Assembly (NCBI GenBank): GCA_907163375.1
Contig: CAJQUW010005245.1
Location: forward strand, 186,001 to 250,000
From: Prostheceraeus crozeri
Taxonomy: Eukaryota > Platyhelminthes > Polycladida > Euryleptidae
Direction: 5' to 3'
DNA length: 64,000 nt
The notes under the pieces are model-generated. The model saw nothing but the letters and a program-made list of their open reading frames with translations. It was not told the origin of the DNA and searched no databases. This document shows, in pieces, positions 47,557 to 60,100 of this stretch. How positions within the stretch are numbered: the first letter of the stretch is position 1; each line of letters begins with the position of its first letter. The translations under genes and the position numbers were made by a program.

Positions 47557-49889
47557 AGGTTAAATACGTGTTTGGCACACTTAGTCAAGTAACTCACATG
47601 CAGTCAGGTTTATCGTAGAAAGGTTTAGATTTCTCTGTTGATTGTTTCTAATGATGTTCAATTGCTCATATCTTGTCTGAGACCACAACAGGTAGCATCC
47701 TAAGAAATTAGTCACTCTTCTATTGCTCTACAATTTCAATCACCGTCAGAAAATATCAACTACAAATTTGATATCACCAGAATGATACCTGCAGCCTGTA
47801 TCAGCCCGCAACCAGTAGAGGTAGTTTGTTTACCTTGAGTGTTTCTATTACAGGATTGATCTTTTCAACCATCCACATAGTGATTCCTTCTCTGTATCGC
47901 CGTTTTGTCGTCTTCATCGTGAAATCAGTGATTTCCATTCGGTTTTCATTCCATTATATCTTGCTGGTTTGTCCCGCCTTGTTATGTGGTTCAGCATAAG
48001 TATGCGCTGAGAGTACCAGTACTTAGAAGTTCTATAAAGGAAAGAGCCAATATTAGGGTGTTATTCGATCCATCATCGAACAGCGTCCGCTCTTTGCGTA
48101 GGTGTTGACAAGAAGAGTAGCAATAAGCTACAAAAATTATTCGTTTATGTCATGACATCATTTGCGGAAACCATTAAGCCATAAATTGCCACAATGAAAT
48201 GAGAGTGTACGATGTTTCCTTCGTAACCATGATGTCTGGAAAACAGTATCCACTTTGAACTTCCGTTGTCTAACTTTTGGACAATCATTGTCCTTCGTTC
48301 CACACGTTTTTTACAACACAATAACTTTTATTCTGAAAGTAGATACAAGCGCCTTACAAAGCTATGTACAGGAAAGATACAAGAGTCACAAAAGTTACAA
48401 GAGCCGGTATACTGATATATGAAGGTCACAAAACGGAAACGAGGCTACTCATGGGATTGTGCCGGCATCAAAGAGCGGGCTTTAGATAAATCAATATCTG
48501 TCGGCTCAACAGACAGTGTCTTAGTCCATAATGTTCGGGAACCTCTCACACATAGCAGTCTTGATCGGAGGAGTGCGAATGAGATCTTCGTACGCAACCA
48601 ATTTGTTGTGACTGCTGGATCAAGACGAAATTTTTAAGATAGTCTGTCTGAGAGATTTGAGAAGAAATGATGGGCTTTTCTGCCATATCCCCATGACCAC
48701 TGCAAATGACTGGTGTGAATGTGCCACCTTCTATCTGAATGAAAGCCGCTGCACACGTTTGTCTGCAGTACAAGACTGCAGCAAAACCGATGTCTTTTAT
48801 CTGCATTACACGTTTTCATGTATCGTTGTTTTGCACATACAACTTATTATTATTACTTTTATTAATTTTATCAGGATCGCCTTTCGCGAATAAGCCCATA
48901 TTGAAGTTAAAAAGTCACTTCAAATATGAAAACCATCTGGGATTATGCATCATCCTTGAATTCACCATTTTGACTCCTCTATCTTCAGTGCATCTGTCGT
49001 GTGCTCACAGATCTTTGTAATAGACTTCACTTCATCCATCTTGTTGTCAGAAGTCTGAAACGAGATAATCGTCGTCTCTTGTACAACCTTTCATCATGAG
49101 CTATGAAGTTATCTTCTTTTAGATAAACCAGGAACGTTCAATTTGCAATTTAAATTCTATTTGTAATTTTTTTACAAGATTGCTTAAAGGACAATTAAAT
49201 AAAAATGTGATCTCATATCTCAACATCTCTGTCTGCCGGTAAAATGGGCATATTTATTGCGTCTTAAACCAGACGAGATTAGAAAAATACAATCAATAAA
49301 ATCACTTCACATCTTATCTATCAATGGGACACAGACTATTTCAAGTAACTGAATCGTGGAAACACTTCTACAAACCCCTGAGAGACCGTAAAATGCCGTA
49401 AAAATGTCTTGTTCAAGGGTTTGATGTCAACTTCTTTAAATCAACAGTTTTATATTTGGCTGTGGTGTTTCCCTCGTTAAAGATTAATAGCCTGTCCGGT
49501 TTCCGGACATGACGAAAGGATGGTATTAAAATTGTCTGTTTGAATATGAGAAAACTCTCTGGTTTTCTGCTTCGCATGTTTAACACACTTTTTGTATTAT
49601 GGAAATTAAGTCTATACTTTATATCAATTCTGTAAAGTTCAACTCCAAAATTTCTCACTCAGTTTTAAGAATTTAGTAACGTTATGGGAAATTTATATCG
49701 AACTTCTAAATTTCTTGAAATGTAAGAGTTTAGTGTCTTGCATTTAGTTCAGTGTGAGCTCGGAAGCTCTGATATGACATGTTTTCAAACTCAGTTTCAG
49801 CTCTCATGTATAGAATTATACGACACATTAATTGACACTAGTAGAAAAATGTGCAATGGTATGCACGACATTTTTCTCTTTCCTCACTG
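47557..49889. other. No gene recognised
   Basis: Several frames of 60-93 codons between 48419 and 49020 overlap on both strands with no recognisable domain. Confidence 0.5.
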
Positions 49890-49990
49890 CGTAGCAGTGG
49901 CTATGTGAATGGTTTATCGATCTTATGGTCAAGAGTTCGAACCCCGAAGGTGTTATTTGAAAGTCAGTAGGACGGGCATCCGGGTCTTTC
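49890..49990 (+). repeat. SINE family A, 5' half only
   Basis: GCAGTGGCTATGTGAATGGT (diverged A-box region), GAGTTCGAACCCCGAAGGTG (B box) and GGGCATCCGGGTC. The 3' body is missing and the head is the most diverged of the copies. Confidence 0.72.
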
Positions 49991-52412
49991 TTGCTAAAGT
50001 TCATTGATCCAAAAGAAACAGATTTGATTCAGACATTTGGGCAGGGCCTTCGGCGTCTAGCGAATTCTGCACATTTTTCATTTCATATGCAAAGGAGGAG
50101 AATCCTAAAGCAAAAATTTTTCAACCTTAGGGTCTAGTCTTTGGTATTTGATCGAAGATTGTGGAAAAGATTGGTGCGCTTAGCCCAAGTTTTCCCAGCC
50201 TTGTTTTCAGAGAGTGTGCAATAAATTGTAGTAATTATTGGGATAGCAATATAATAGTCACTGTAAATTGTAATGAAAATTGGAACTGTCACTAGCGTTC
50301 TTGGCTTTCCAGGCTCGACTGCTATGCAGACAGAGGGGCTGATGGTTCAACAAATTGCATCAAAATTCCGCTTTTTGAATGATTACAGCCTCCATTCTTA
50401 AAAATTCTTGACACATCTTTTGTAAAATAACAACTGTAGGCGGAAACAAGATCGATAAAATTCGACAAAATGAGGATATTCTGTTATTATTTCTCGATGC
50501 TGCCATTGACAATAGTTCCTGAATGAGTTTCCTGTACACAACAATATTTCCTTCTTGTTGTCTCTTTGAAATAATGACATTAATATGAGTATTTATCATG
50601 AGTCTTACCCAATTTCAAGAATTGAGCATAGCGTAGTAAATCTGAGGCTGCTGTTAATAATGAGTGGGCGAATTAATCATTTATATAACGTATTTTATGT
50701 AACCAAATATCAAGATTTAAATATTAGATGACAGTGTTACATAAAAGGGTAAAATTCGGCCATGCATTCATTCATTGGATATGAATCAATCAGACAGGGA
50801 GCGATAATCATCTGCCTGATTGCCTTAAATCCACCAAATGGCAGTGATTATTGAGTTTTTGTGCTAAAATAAGAATAACTGACTTATAAAGTGAACTTGA
50901 ACTCAAGGGAAGTGAAATGTAGGCACAAAAACATATGGTTCGATAATTTACCATACATCGAGTCGTACGGTAATCCTGAACCTGAAGTTGTTTTGATTTC
51001 AATCTCGTAGATATTATCAATAATGGCGAAGCCTTCATTGACGCAGAAGTAATGTAAATTCTCATGTCTAGTCGCCTATTTGACAACTGCTCTATTTAGG
51101 AACATTTGAAGTAATAGTTCTCGAATCATTTTTTATGTTGGTAACATTTTTTCAATTTTATTGTATTAATATTATGTACTGTATATATATTACATATAAA
51201 AATAGTATATAATTTTTGATGAACTTTATCATTATTGCACTATAATAATTTAGATAATGCAAAGAACTCTAGCAAATATGTTCTTCAAAAAATGTGTTTT
51301 TAAACAATATTATGTGTGTATTAAGTTTCTTGGTCATAAATGGGTTCCATTTGGAACAGGAATCACAAGCAGATCATTTTTCAGATGAGTATGCTTCCGA
51401 TCGATTACATAACGAGATTGTACTACGATCTTCCAGGTGTGAAAAATTACACCGGATCCTCAATCTAGAAAGAGAGAGAGAGAGAGAGCAGATGCCGTGT
51501 ATGAATTAATTCAATAATGAATTATGTCACCAGCAGCAACATGATCAGGAGCGCGCGCGGTTCTATACATATCAGATGCACAGTTTAAAAATTCCAACAG
51601 TTCGTTAGAAATTACAAAGTACAAATTCCACATAAAAATCCATTCACATTTTCAGCGAAATCCATAATTTACAATTTTTTTGGTTCACGCGTATTCAATT
51701 TTTTGAATATGCACTTGAAATTCGTAAAATTTTCGTGATGGATATGACTGGATCTACTATTTTCTTAAAAATGGTGTCAAAGTCTCGGTTCTTAAACCCG
51801 AAAATCGAATATATGAACGACATTTAACATCAGTCAATTGAATGTAGAAGGTTTCGGCATTGTTGACAGAAGACAATTATCTTGGACTCGAAAAATCACG
51901 TTTTCGTGACACGGTTTCAGAACCTAAATACAAAAATCAAATTACCGGTATTGATTGACTTCCCTGCCATGTTTATTTTGTAAAAAGAACATATTTACAT
52001 AAAACTGAGAAATTGTAATGCAGAAGAATGCAGTCTGCTCATTGTTTCCTGGATTACTAAAAAATCGATGTATTCATATTCATGTGAATGTTTTGCGTCC
52101 GACTCTAGCATTTGACAAAGGAGCCGCTGAGAATCTAACATATGAACATCTTCACAATAATCATTGAGTTGAAAGTTGTATGTGAGATTTTCGGCGCTCA
52201 TCAGAGAAAGTCACACTTAACACTAACACTAGTTTACATTTTTGCTGAAGTCATTCAATTAGATACGAGCATGATAGATACGTGGAATTGAGTGTCGAGC
52301 AATCCTTAGATATACCGTATTTGTAAAGAAAAACTCAACTGAAATCTGTGTAAGTCGCACGACTAATTGCGTATCAATTTCAGAGTTGAAAGACCCCGTA
52401 ATAAAAATACAT
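49991..52412. other. No gene recognised
   Basis: AT-rich. A short (GA)n run lies at 51469-51488 and a GCGCGCGC word at about 51551. No coding evidence. Confidence 0.55.
51469..51488 (+). repeat. (GA)n microsatellite
   Basis: A run of GA dinucleotides about 20 bases long. Confidence 0.9.
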
Positions 52413-53034
52413 ATAGTCAGACGGGGTAAATTTCGTGAGTTTTTTAAAAACTTTGATTTGGTGGCTGCACACTTGCTCCGTTTTGTCTGCAATTTTAGCC
52501 ATAAGTTTGTGAATATGATCGCTAGAGACTGTTATTTTGTATTCTACTTATATTGAATACTTTTTATGCAAATTTGAAAAGACTATTCGCGAAATTTAAC
52601 CCTGAAAATGAGGTAGATTTCGCGAACGTCATATTTGCAACCCATCTTTTGAACGATAAAAAAAAACTATCTATAAGTGCATAGACATGTCTTTACCATT
52701 CGGCATTCAAGTTTGACAAACCGGTAATCAACTTTGACAAAATTTTTTGGCACGGTCTATATATACTTTTATCAACTTTGAGAAGTAATTGTATTGATTT
52801 TTCATTAATCAATTATATCTAATCACTAAATTAGCTTTCTAAATTAAGTATATCTAATCACTAAATTAACAAAATATGCAATTAATACTTAATTACAATT
52901 TCAGCTTCATCTCATCAAACCCACTGGTTTTATAATTCAATTTCAATGGTATTCTAACTCTAAAGAGAGGAGAAATTCTTTCAACTCTGAAAAACTTTAC
53001 TTCTGCAACGTTGGGTAACAAACGGTTATGGAAG

Positions 53035-54067
53035 TCACTGTAAAGGCTCTCTTGTCACGCACTTTGCTGCAACACGGTCTACCTCTCGATAGAATCCTCG
53101 AATTTTTTCACGTGTTAGTTCTTGGAAACTCTGAGGTACCAACTGCAAAAGACGACCTTCTCTATATGCAGCTAGAGACTGTCCAGCTTCACGTGCATTT
53201 TCAGCATCCAACTCTGGCTGAAATTCTCGCAGCTGACGTTTGATGCAGGCTTTGAGGACACTGAAGCACCCCTCCACTGGGTTGAGCTGGGGTGAGTAAG
53301 GAGCATCGAATCTCCGAATCTAGTGCTGCTGCTGGACTCCAATAAAATTGTCACCACATCTATGTATTGGGGCACTGTCCATATAAATGACACAAGCCTC
53401 ACCTCCAATTAAAGCAGACAATTCTGTCATGAACTCCGCGAAGTGAGCCGCCGCTCCACCAACATAGGCCTCGTGGTGAATGATTGCACCACTGTCATCA
53501 ACGGCTAAAATGATGTTGATATTCTTTCCCCGACAGTTACGAATCCTCTCCATTGCTCGGGAACCAATTCGCCTCCTTCCTTGAGTCCGTCTGGTGTATC
53601 AATTATACCCACATTCATCTAGGTAAATGAACCTTTCTTCGGAGTTCTTGTTGATAGTCCAAGTAAAATTGTCGTCGTTTCTCAATGTTTTCTTGTGTGT
53701 TTCGGCCAACAGGTTCATTTCTTGCCAGTTTAAGTGAATACAGACATCCATCCAAAATACGACCGATTGTACGCTCTGATACAACATTGTTTACTTTTTC
53801 TTTCAATTGCTGCAGTGTAATCAAAGGATTTTCCTCTACGAAATTTATAAGCAGTTCTTCTATTTGTGGGGTGCGTTTCGTAAGTGATTCCCGTCTTCCT
53901 CCTTGAGTGTTCTTTTCAGTTCGATTGCTCTTAATTATCATGTAAGCTGTTGTTCTTTTGATTCCAAGGTCTTCCGCCAAAGAAATAAAATCTTCTCCTC
54001 GAATTGCTTTCTCGATAATGGCTTTACGCTTTTCATTGCTTATTTGGGAGTTTCTTCTGTTCGGCAT
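53035..54067 (-). pseudogene. DD34E Tc1/mariner-type transposase
   Basis: The N-terminal 150 codons (54067 down to 53615) read MPNRRNSQISNEKRKAIIEK then AIRGEDFISLAEDLGIKRTT AYMIIKSNRT, a helix-turn-helix of the paired type, followed by a second DNA-binding region (LQQLKEKVNNVVSERTIGRI). After a frameshift near 53680 come EERFIYLDECGYN (first catalytic D), KNINIILAVDDSGAIIHHEA, CVIYMDSAPIHR (second D) and, past a stop, APYSPQLNPVEGCFSVLKA (third, E). Counting residues, D to E is separated by 34, the Tc1-like spacing. Two in-frame stops (after ECGYN and after VQQQH) plus the frameshift make it inactive, though all three catalytic residues remain. It cuts and pastes DNA between TIRs in this family. 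Length (about 340 residues) is normal. Confidence 0.92.
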
Positions 54068-54415
54068 GCTTGGTCTTTGAAATCCTGATCGGAAAATCGG
54101 TGAAACATGAATAGTGAGTCACGAATTCCACAGTGTGAATTCCCCTCAACCAATAGAGGCTTCGCAATGAACGATCAATAAAGTCATCGTAATGAACGAC
54201 GAATAAAGGCTTCGTTATCAACGACTGTTTGTTAGCAACTTCTGAAATGCAAGATTCTTTCAATGCACCACGGTCACTCAGTTCAATCCAGTTGAGGAAT
54301 TCCACAGCGATTTTTATGAGTACTTGAAATTTTCAAGTGCGTAATCAACATACACTGTAATTACTTGAAAAAGTTGATAAAAGTATATTACTACGTGTAC
54401 ATGCCAAAAAATTTT

Positions 54416-54521
54416 GTCAAAGTTGAATGCCAGTTTGTCAAAGTTGATTGCCGGTTTGTCAAAGTTGATTGCCGGTTTGTCAAAGTTGAATGCCGGTTTG
54501 TCAAACTTGAATGCCGAATGG
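54416..54521. repeat. Five-unit 21-bp tandem repeat in the right TIR
   Basis: Units begin at 54416, 54437, 54458, 54479 and 54500 (GTCAAAGTTGATTGCCGGTTT consensus). The left end of the same transposon has only about two units. Confidence 0.92.
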
Positions 54522-55596
54522 TGTAATGTAATTAATGTAATTAACAGATGCTCTAATTCGACCTAAAATCGGAATTGTAGGTATAAGGCGACGTACAAAA
54601 AAATACAAAATGTTTACAAATTACGCAAATGTTGGTCTATTAAAGAAAGGAAACGTTCATTCTTCACTTTGAATGTCTTTTATACCTGGCGATTTCAAAG
54701 AACGCCAGGATATCTTTGTAGTTAGGTGCATTCCACCTTCCTTGTGACATGGGCTCACACGAAATTAGGCCGGCGATAATATCGGATAACGGGAAAATAC
54801 CGGTATCCCTTGGGAGGTGTCCCCCATTTCCTCTTGCGTTTGACGTATGTACGAGTCATGTTGAATGATTATAGGCTAGTTTTACACTGTTCAAACTATT
54901 TAGTATGGTGCCCAGGTTTAACTCTGGGATTCCTGTGTTACTAAAAATAACATGCACTTCATAAACTGTCAGGCAATCCCAGGCTAATATAAATAGCTTA
55001 CAAAGCAAATATATGGGAATGCCAAGGGCAGGCTCAATGATGAAAATTAATGTTTTTTTTATACCAATGACTGAAAGATGAAAGATTACATAACATATAG
55101 CATATTTCCGGAAAATGAAGTAAAAAAATACTTAAGATTCAGACTAGCTGATTTTCTTTGATATGCTAAAGGTTCGCGAAATTTACCCCGTATAATCGAA
55201 AATACCACGGGGTAAATTTCGCGAAGTCCGTATCGTAATATGAAGACTATGTAGACTTAATTTCGAATCTTATTCGCCTAGGTAATCGTATATGTATATC
55301 TGAATGCATTAAGATAGTATCCATTTAGTCAAAACTTACTGAGACTGAGAAAAGTTTCGAAAGCGTCCGACAAAGTTGATATTTAGAAAATTTTCTATGT
55401 GTTCAAGCTTTAATGTCCAAAATAATATATAAGCACGTTGGCGGTGAATTATTTGGATATCTTAGGACTCCATACACCTGTCTTGACGAATAATGCGTTT
55501 TAGATCTGGTAGTTGCCATTACATCTGAAAATTTTTTTTACTTCTCGAAATTTACCCACTAACCTCGACTTCGCGAAATTTACCCCTGCTGACTAT

Positions 55597-55964
55597 AATC
55601 GTCAACATTTCAGGATTCTAAACAACTACTACAGCTAAGATAAAAATAGTAGCATCTCCGCTTCATTGAAGCTTGAAAGAAACTGACATTACGGTTGATT
55701 GACTCGAGGAAGATTCCTTCAGACCATTCAAAAAATCCGCCGTGATCTCATTACAACCCTCTTTGCGACAACACGCGCTGTCATATATCGAAATCTGACG
55801 TTTAAACTTGAACTAAAAATGAATAGATCTGACAAGCGTCAATTCAAATTTACATTGTAATATGTACATGTTTTCAAGAATGCTTTAACACACAATCGTC
55901 ACAAATTACAATGTCGACATACGCTCGCACTGCATTGAGAAGGATGCTGTAAAAAATGTCATAT
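55597..55964. other. No gene recognised
   Basis: AT-rich spacer between the box transposon and a SINE. Confidence 0.5.
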
Positions 55965-55974
55965 TAATGAAATG

Positions 55975-56175
55975 GTCTCCGTTGCACAGGGGTTAAGTGC
56001 TTGGCCTTTCGATCCTTCAGTCGAGAGGTCGAGCCCCAAGAGTGTCATTGCAAGTCGTGAGGAAGGCATCCGGACTAAGAGAGCACAACGTTCCAGATTA
56101 AAGTCTGACTGTGTCAGCACCGTCCAAGCCCCTAGGAAGGGGAGTAGTAACGTTAAACGATCATTTATTCATTCA
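55975..56175 (+). repeat. SINE family A with 10-bp target duplication
   Basis: Head GTCTCCGTTGCACAGGGGTT, GGTCGAGCCCC, body GCATCCGGACTAAGAGAGCA and GTCAGCACCGTCCAAGCCCC, tail with CATT repeats. TAATGAAATG flanks it at 55965-55974 and 56176-56185. Confidence 0.92.
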
Positions 56176-56185
56176 TAATGAAATG

Positions 56186-56812
56186 AAGGCACTGATTTAC
56201 TCTCATCCAGATTCGATACTTTCTTGCATCCTTGAAAATTCTTTGATTTTAGGTTGAATGGTAAGTGTTTAGCGACGACACAACCGACGAGCATTCATTC
56301 TTTGAACTACAATATAGTTAGGATTGAGATCGCTCAATTCTAACCGTTTATCCGATAGACGATTTTTATGGACAAATACATTATTTGAAAACGCAATTAT
56401 GTAAATCCAGTGAAGCAGTTTTTGTGTTTGGGGAAAACAAAGGAGATTTGCTCTTATATGTGTAATATTTATGCGATGAACTATCTGTCACCTTTCATCA
56501 TTTCTATGTTCCATATGTGTATGTTTTCTCAGTCACCCATCCTTCTCTCAAGTTTTTCAAGCTATACTCCTGCAACATATGCAATTGTGCTTTTGCATGA
56601 AGATTGTTTATATGCATAAGTTCATGAAAATGTATCCTTAGACTCATGATTAAAGGGAGTGGTGGATGGAGGTCGCATTTCCAATCCCGCGTGAGATTCG
56701 AATGACTCTTTCTGAAGCCTTGAGGTTACAAACCTAGTCCGTATCATCAAGCTTTTTTTGGCAAAACAAAGTCAACGAGAAGCCACGTGTTGAATCATTA
56801 TCTGGACATCCA
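56186..56812. other. No gene recognised
   Basis: AT-rich; no supported feature. Confidence 0.5.
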
Positions 56813-56930
56813 TATATATTTCAATGGAGACAAAAATAAACTTTCTCCGAAGAACGCGTTTCAGAGCGATAATCGGCTCCTTCGTCAGCGGAACCTTTAT
56901 TCCAATAAAATACATCGCTTTTATATTGTG
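56813..56930 (-). repeat. Penelope-like terminal segment with CTGACGA/GAAAC core
   Basis: On the minus strand CTGACGA (56882-56888) is followed by a stem GAGC-GCTC and then GAAAC (56858-56862), with an AT-rich TTTATT stretch afterwards. These are the two conserved strands of a hammerhead ribozyme core, in an arrangement shared with the other Penelope-like ends. Substrate strands (stems I and III) could not be confirmed by eye. Confidence 0.4.
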
Positions 56931-56944
56931 TCGATAAAATGTAA

Positions 56945-57134
56945 GGAAATGATAAAACACCAATCAATTCAGTCGGCTGATAGTCCACACAATTTTGATA
57001 TCGATTCAGACGCAAATTTCATCAACGCACTTTGAAGGTCATGTATTGTCATGGTCGTGGTCACGGTCATGGATCAAAATTTTGTGGACTGTCAGCCGAG
57101 TGTGAATTGATTGGTGTCTTATCGTTTCCTTTGA
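56945..57134. repeat. Hairpin with ~58-bp arms
   Basis: 56945-57003 (AACACCAATCAATTCAGTCG within) is the inverse of 57066-57134 with several mismatches, loop about 62 bases. It borders the Penelope-like end at 56813-56930 and may be part of the same fold-back. Confidence 0.75.
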
Positions 57135-60100
57135 GAAAGCATTCTTTTATATCATGTGACCCTTTGAGAAAGTGGAGATTCAACTTAGTTTGCATGAAGT
57201 CAACCTAATATGAAGAATACAAGCAACTCATTGTCAGAAACACAAAAAGTCATTGAAAATGAAAATATTTCACTCATCTTGCGTCTTGACCTCGGATTTC
57301 TGAATTTTATGTCCTCACACTCAAGACTGATAAATGTGATCATCTATTCTCACTTTTATTTACTGTCCAACAATCTCACCTCTCCCCATTGCATAATAGT
57401 TGTTGACTGTGCGACAGTTGAAAAGCAGATCAGCTGTCATACAGTTCAAGCAACTGAACTTCAAAGGACATTCCTTCAATGTAGCCGGTATTTGCTGATG
57501 TGGTAATTCTCAACAGGGATTTGAAATTGAACTGCAAATGTCGTGATGTCCTCTCAATCAATATTGCCGTCATAAACGACACATATAATATACCAACATT
57601 ACAAGTACATGTACTTCGATTCTCGAAAAGTGATATCTCTCAAACTATTCATACTTTCACAATTCAAATTTCATGGCAATTTAGTGTGCCAAATTGAGTT
57701 TCACTCAGTCATGCTCCTAAGATTGGTGAACAGTGACTGTAGCTGCAGGTGAATTGCTTCTCATATCACACCCTCTCGTAACTTATCCTTCAATTACATG
57801 GACTACAGGGATCAGAATGCAAAGGGTCAAAGTTTGATCCAATCAAAAGGAGCTAGCAATGAGTAAAATCACATAAATGGATGCCATGTCTAGTGCTTCA
57901 ACTTTCGAATTAGAGCATGTAACAAAGAAGAAAAGGAAGCTTAATAATAGCTTTATTACATGTGCTCTTCTGTCAACATATGGAAAAGTCAAGAGATTCA
58001 AAACTGTTGGAAATGTATGCTGCTATTGCTATGTTTTTCATCCGTTATACATAGCAGAATCGTCAGTCAACAAATAAATTATTCAACTGAATACTGTATA
58101 CAGGAGGTACGGGATTGTGAGCTGTATTATTTTTTCGAGACACATATTTAAAAACTGATGTCACAATAAGATTTGCAAACGATATATCTTTTGAAAATTT
58201 GTAGACTTGTATCAAAATGATGCTAAAGTTCAGTTCTTGAATCTGAAAGTATTATGCAGTATTATGGACGCAATATATTCATGAACCATCACTATATCGT
58301 CAAGAGACAGCGAATTTCTCAAACTTTTCTATGAATATATACGTGGGAGACTCGAAGTGTTTGTTTCATTTTCTTGAAATACACAATTCCAGGCAGATCG
58401 GATAAGCACCTGTAGAATTTCCAGCCTGAGTGAAGTGCATGCATGACTACTCCCTCCAACGTGATAATTCACGGTGACTTCTAGGATTGTTCCAACTACA
58501 GTGTTCTCTGTGATGAAATGATTATGGTCCTAAGAAGTCGTGGGATCATTTTGAGTAACAACTGATAAGATGAAGAACAAGACAAAATTTAATGGCTTAA
58601 CCATTGAACATTATTTTACCTAGCATCAACGGTTTTTGGTCGTCTCTACATAAAAAATGAAGAACTGCGGTGACCATCTATCTGAGACAAGACAAAACTT
58701 AGCACACACGCACACGATTAACGCGAAGGAAAGCTGTGGATGCGCTCGCACATCTATGCTTCGTTACGTTTCACACTATCACCTCTAATTCAAGAAGCAC
58801 AGGCTGAAAATGAATGAAATTCGATAGCTGGATAGAAAATACCCTCAGCTACAATTATCTGATTTTTTTGGAGGTTGGTTAACTTCAGCAAGTTTTGGAT
58901 AAATCTTAAAACGAGGGGAATATAGCCTTTAAGTGCCAAATTAATTAGTATCAAAAAGTACTCTCTCCAATAGTCTGTCGTGAAATTGGTGTGTGATAAC
59001 TTCTGAATGCTTCTGAACGAATAATCGATGCATAGTATATGTTAACCGATGTATGTTTCAAGTTGATTTATTTTGTGAAATATTTCGTCATTTCACATTT
59101 GTAGAATTATAACATCTTCTGCAGTATCAAGCAGCGAACTTCATAATTTATATTATCATTCCGATGAATGTATCGCTATAGGTTATCGAAGGTCACATGA
59201 TTCTCGTGACATTTACGCAAATAACGTCATCTGCCTTAATAATGGATAATTACCCTGACATGTGTGTCAACACGAAATCTTCCATGAAAACTTCAATCAA
59301 GTTATAATTATCACATTAGAATATCAATTATTAAAGATATCATCCCGTCCTTGTTAGCAGACAATCAAAAAAGCTTCTGACCGTCAAATTTCACAATCTT
59401 TTACCGAAGGAGAATGAGTAATTCAATTGACGTAAGAACCTGAGTGCTTCATCCGTCTATCATACGAATGTGCAAGATTTGCGTAGGATGCAAAATGCTT
59501 GTGTGTTTACACGCAATTTTGCTGTGTATTTCACTTTACTTCTTTCGAGTTGAAACTCGCATCCACTTTTGATGAAATTTGGAATGTCCGAAACGCGCTC
59601 CACATAATTGACAGCAGTTAGAGAAACTTATCCACGTATAACGTCTTGATCAGTGCGGGCAGCATATCTTGTTCTGTTTTTTTTAGCACACAGGAGGCTC
59701 AGATTTGCATATGTGGAATTCTTAACTTTGATCAAATGAATCAGGTGATCAGAGTGTGAACTGGACTCGGGCTTGGCCTGGACTTTTTGAAGCACGAATG
59801 GTTGGCGTCGATTTTTGGATAAAATTCCTTGACGACCTCTTAAACTGGACATCTATTTTATGAGGATACACAATCGAGTCTAATTTTGTTCGTAATCTTG
59901 TAGGTCATGTCAAAAACCAGTATCATCAGACAGTGATGATACACACGCATAATCTTCTCTCCAAGAAAAGGAATAATTCTAGCAATATGAAAGGCAAGCA
60001 CGCGGTTACATATTTCGAATTCTTATTTCTTATTATATAGTACGTGATAGGTGCGACCCTACCTCATCGACGTCGTCCAGGATGCTCCTGAATTTACATA

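Larger units (their letters stand above)
52694..54524 (-). mobile_element. Tc1/mariner (IS630-like) DD34E transposon, iterated TIRs
   Basis: The left end ACCATTCGGCATTCAAGTTT (from 52695) is the inverse of the right end CGAATGG (54515-54521). The inner TIR repeats a ~21-base unit (GTCAAAGTTGATTGCCGGTTT): about two units on the left and five on the right, then ATGCCAAAAAATTTTGTCAA. Adjacent TIR sequence (ACTTTTATCAACTTT) is also shared. The transposase remnant lies on the minus strand between the ends. TA-like dinucleotides lie near both borders but a clean TA duplication is not certain. Confidence 0.88.
52413..55596. mobile_element. TIR transposon with repeated GGGGTAAATTTCGCGAA boxes, split by a second transposon
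   Basis: The left end (52413-52438, ATAGTCAGACGGGGTAAATT...) is the inverse of the right end (55571-55596) with three mismatches in 26, and TA lies at both borders. The box GGGGTAAATTTCGCGAA or a variant occurs seven times: plus at 52423, 52611 and 55208; minus at 52586, 55173, 55543 and 55570. Boxes 2-3 and 4-5 form back-to-back palindromic pairs. The DD34E element at 52694-54524 is inserted inside, so the original element was about 1.35 kb. No transposase is seen, so it was non-autonomous; superfamily unassigned. Confidence 0.75.

Noticed and set aside
54416-54521. CRISPR-like array
   Set aside because: Units are contiguous 21-mers without unique spacers and belong to a transposon TIR.
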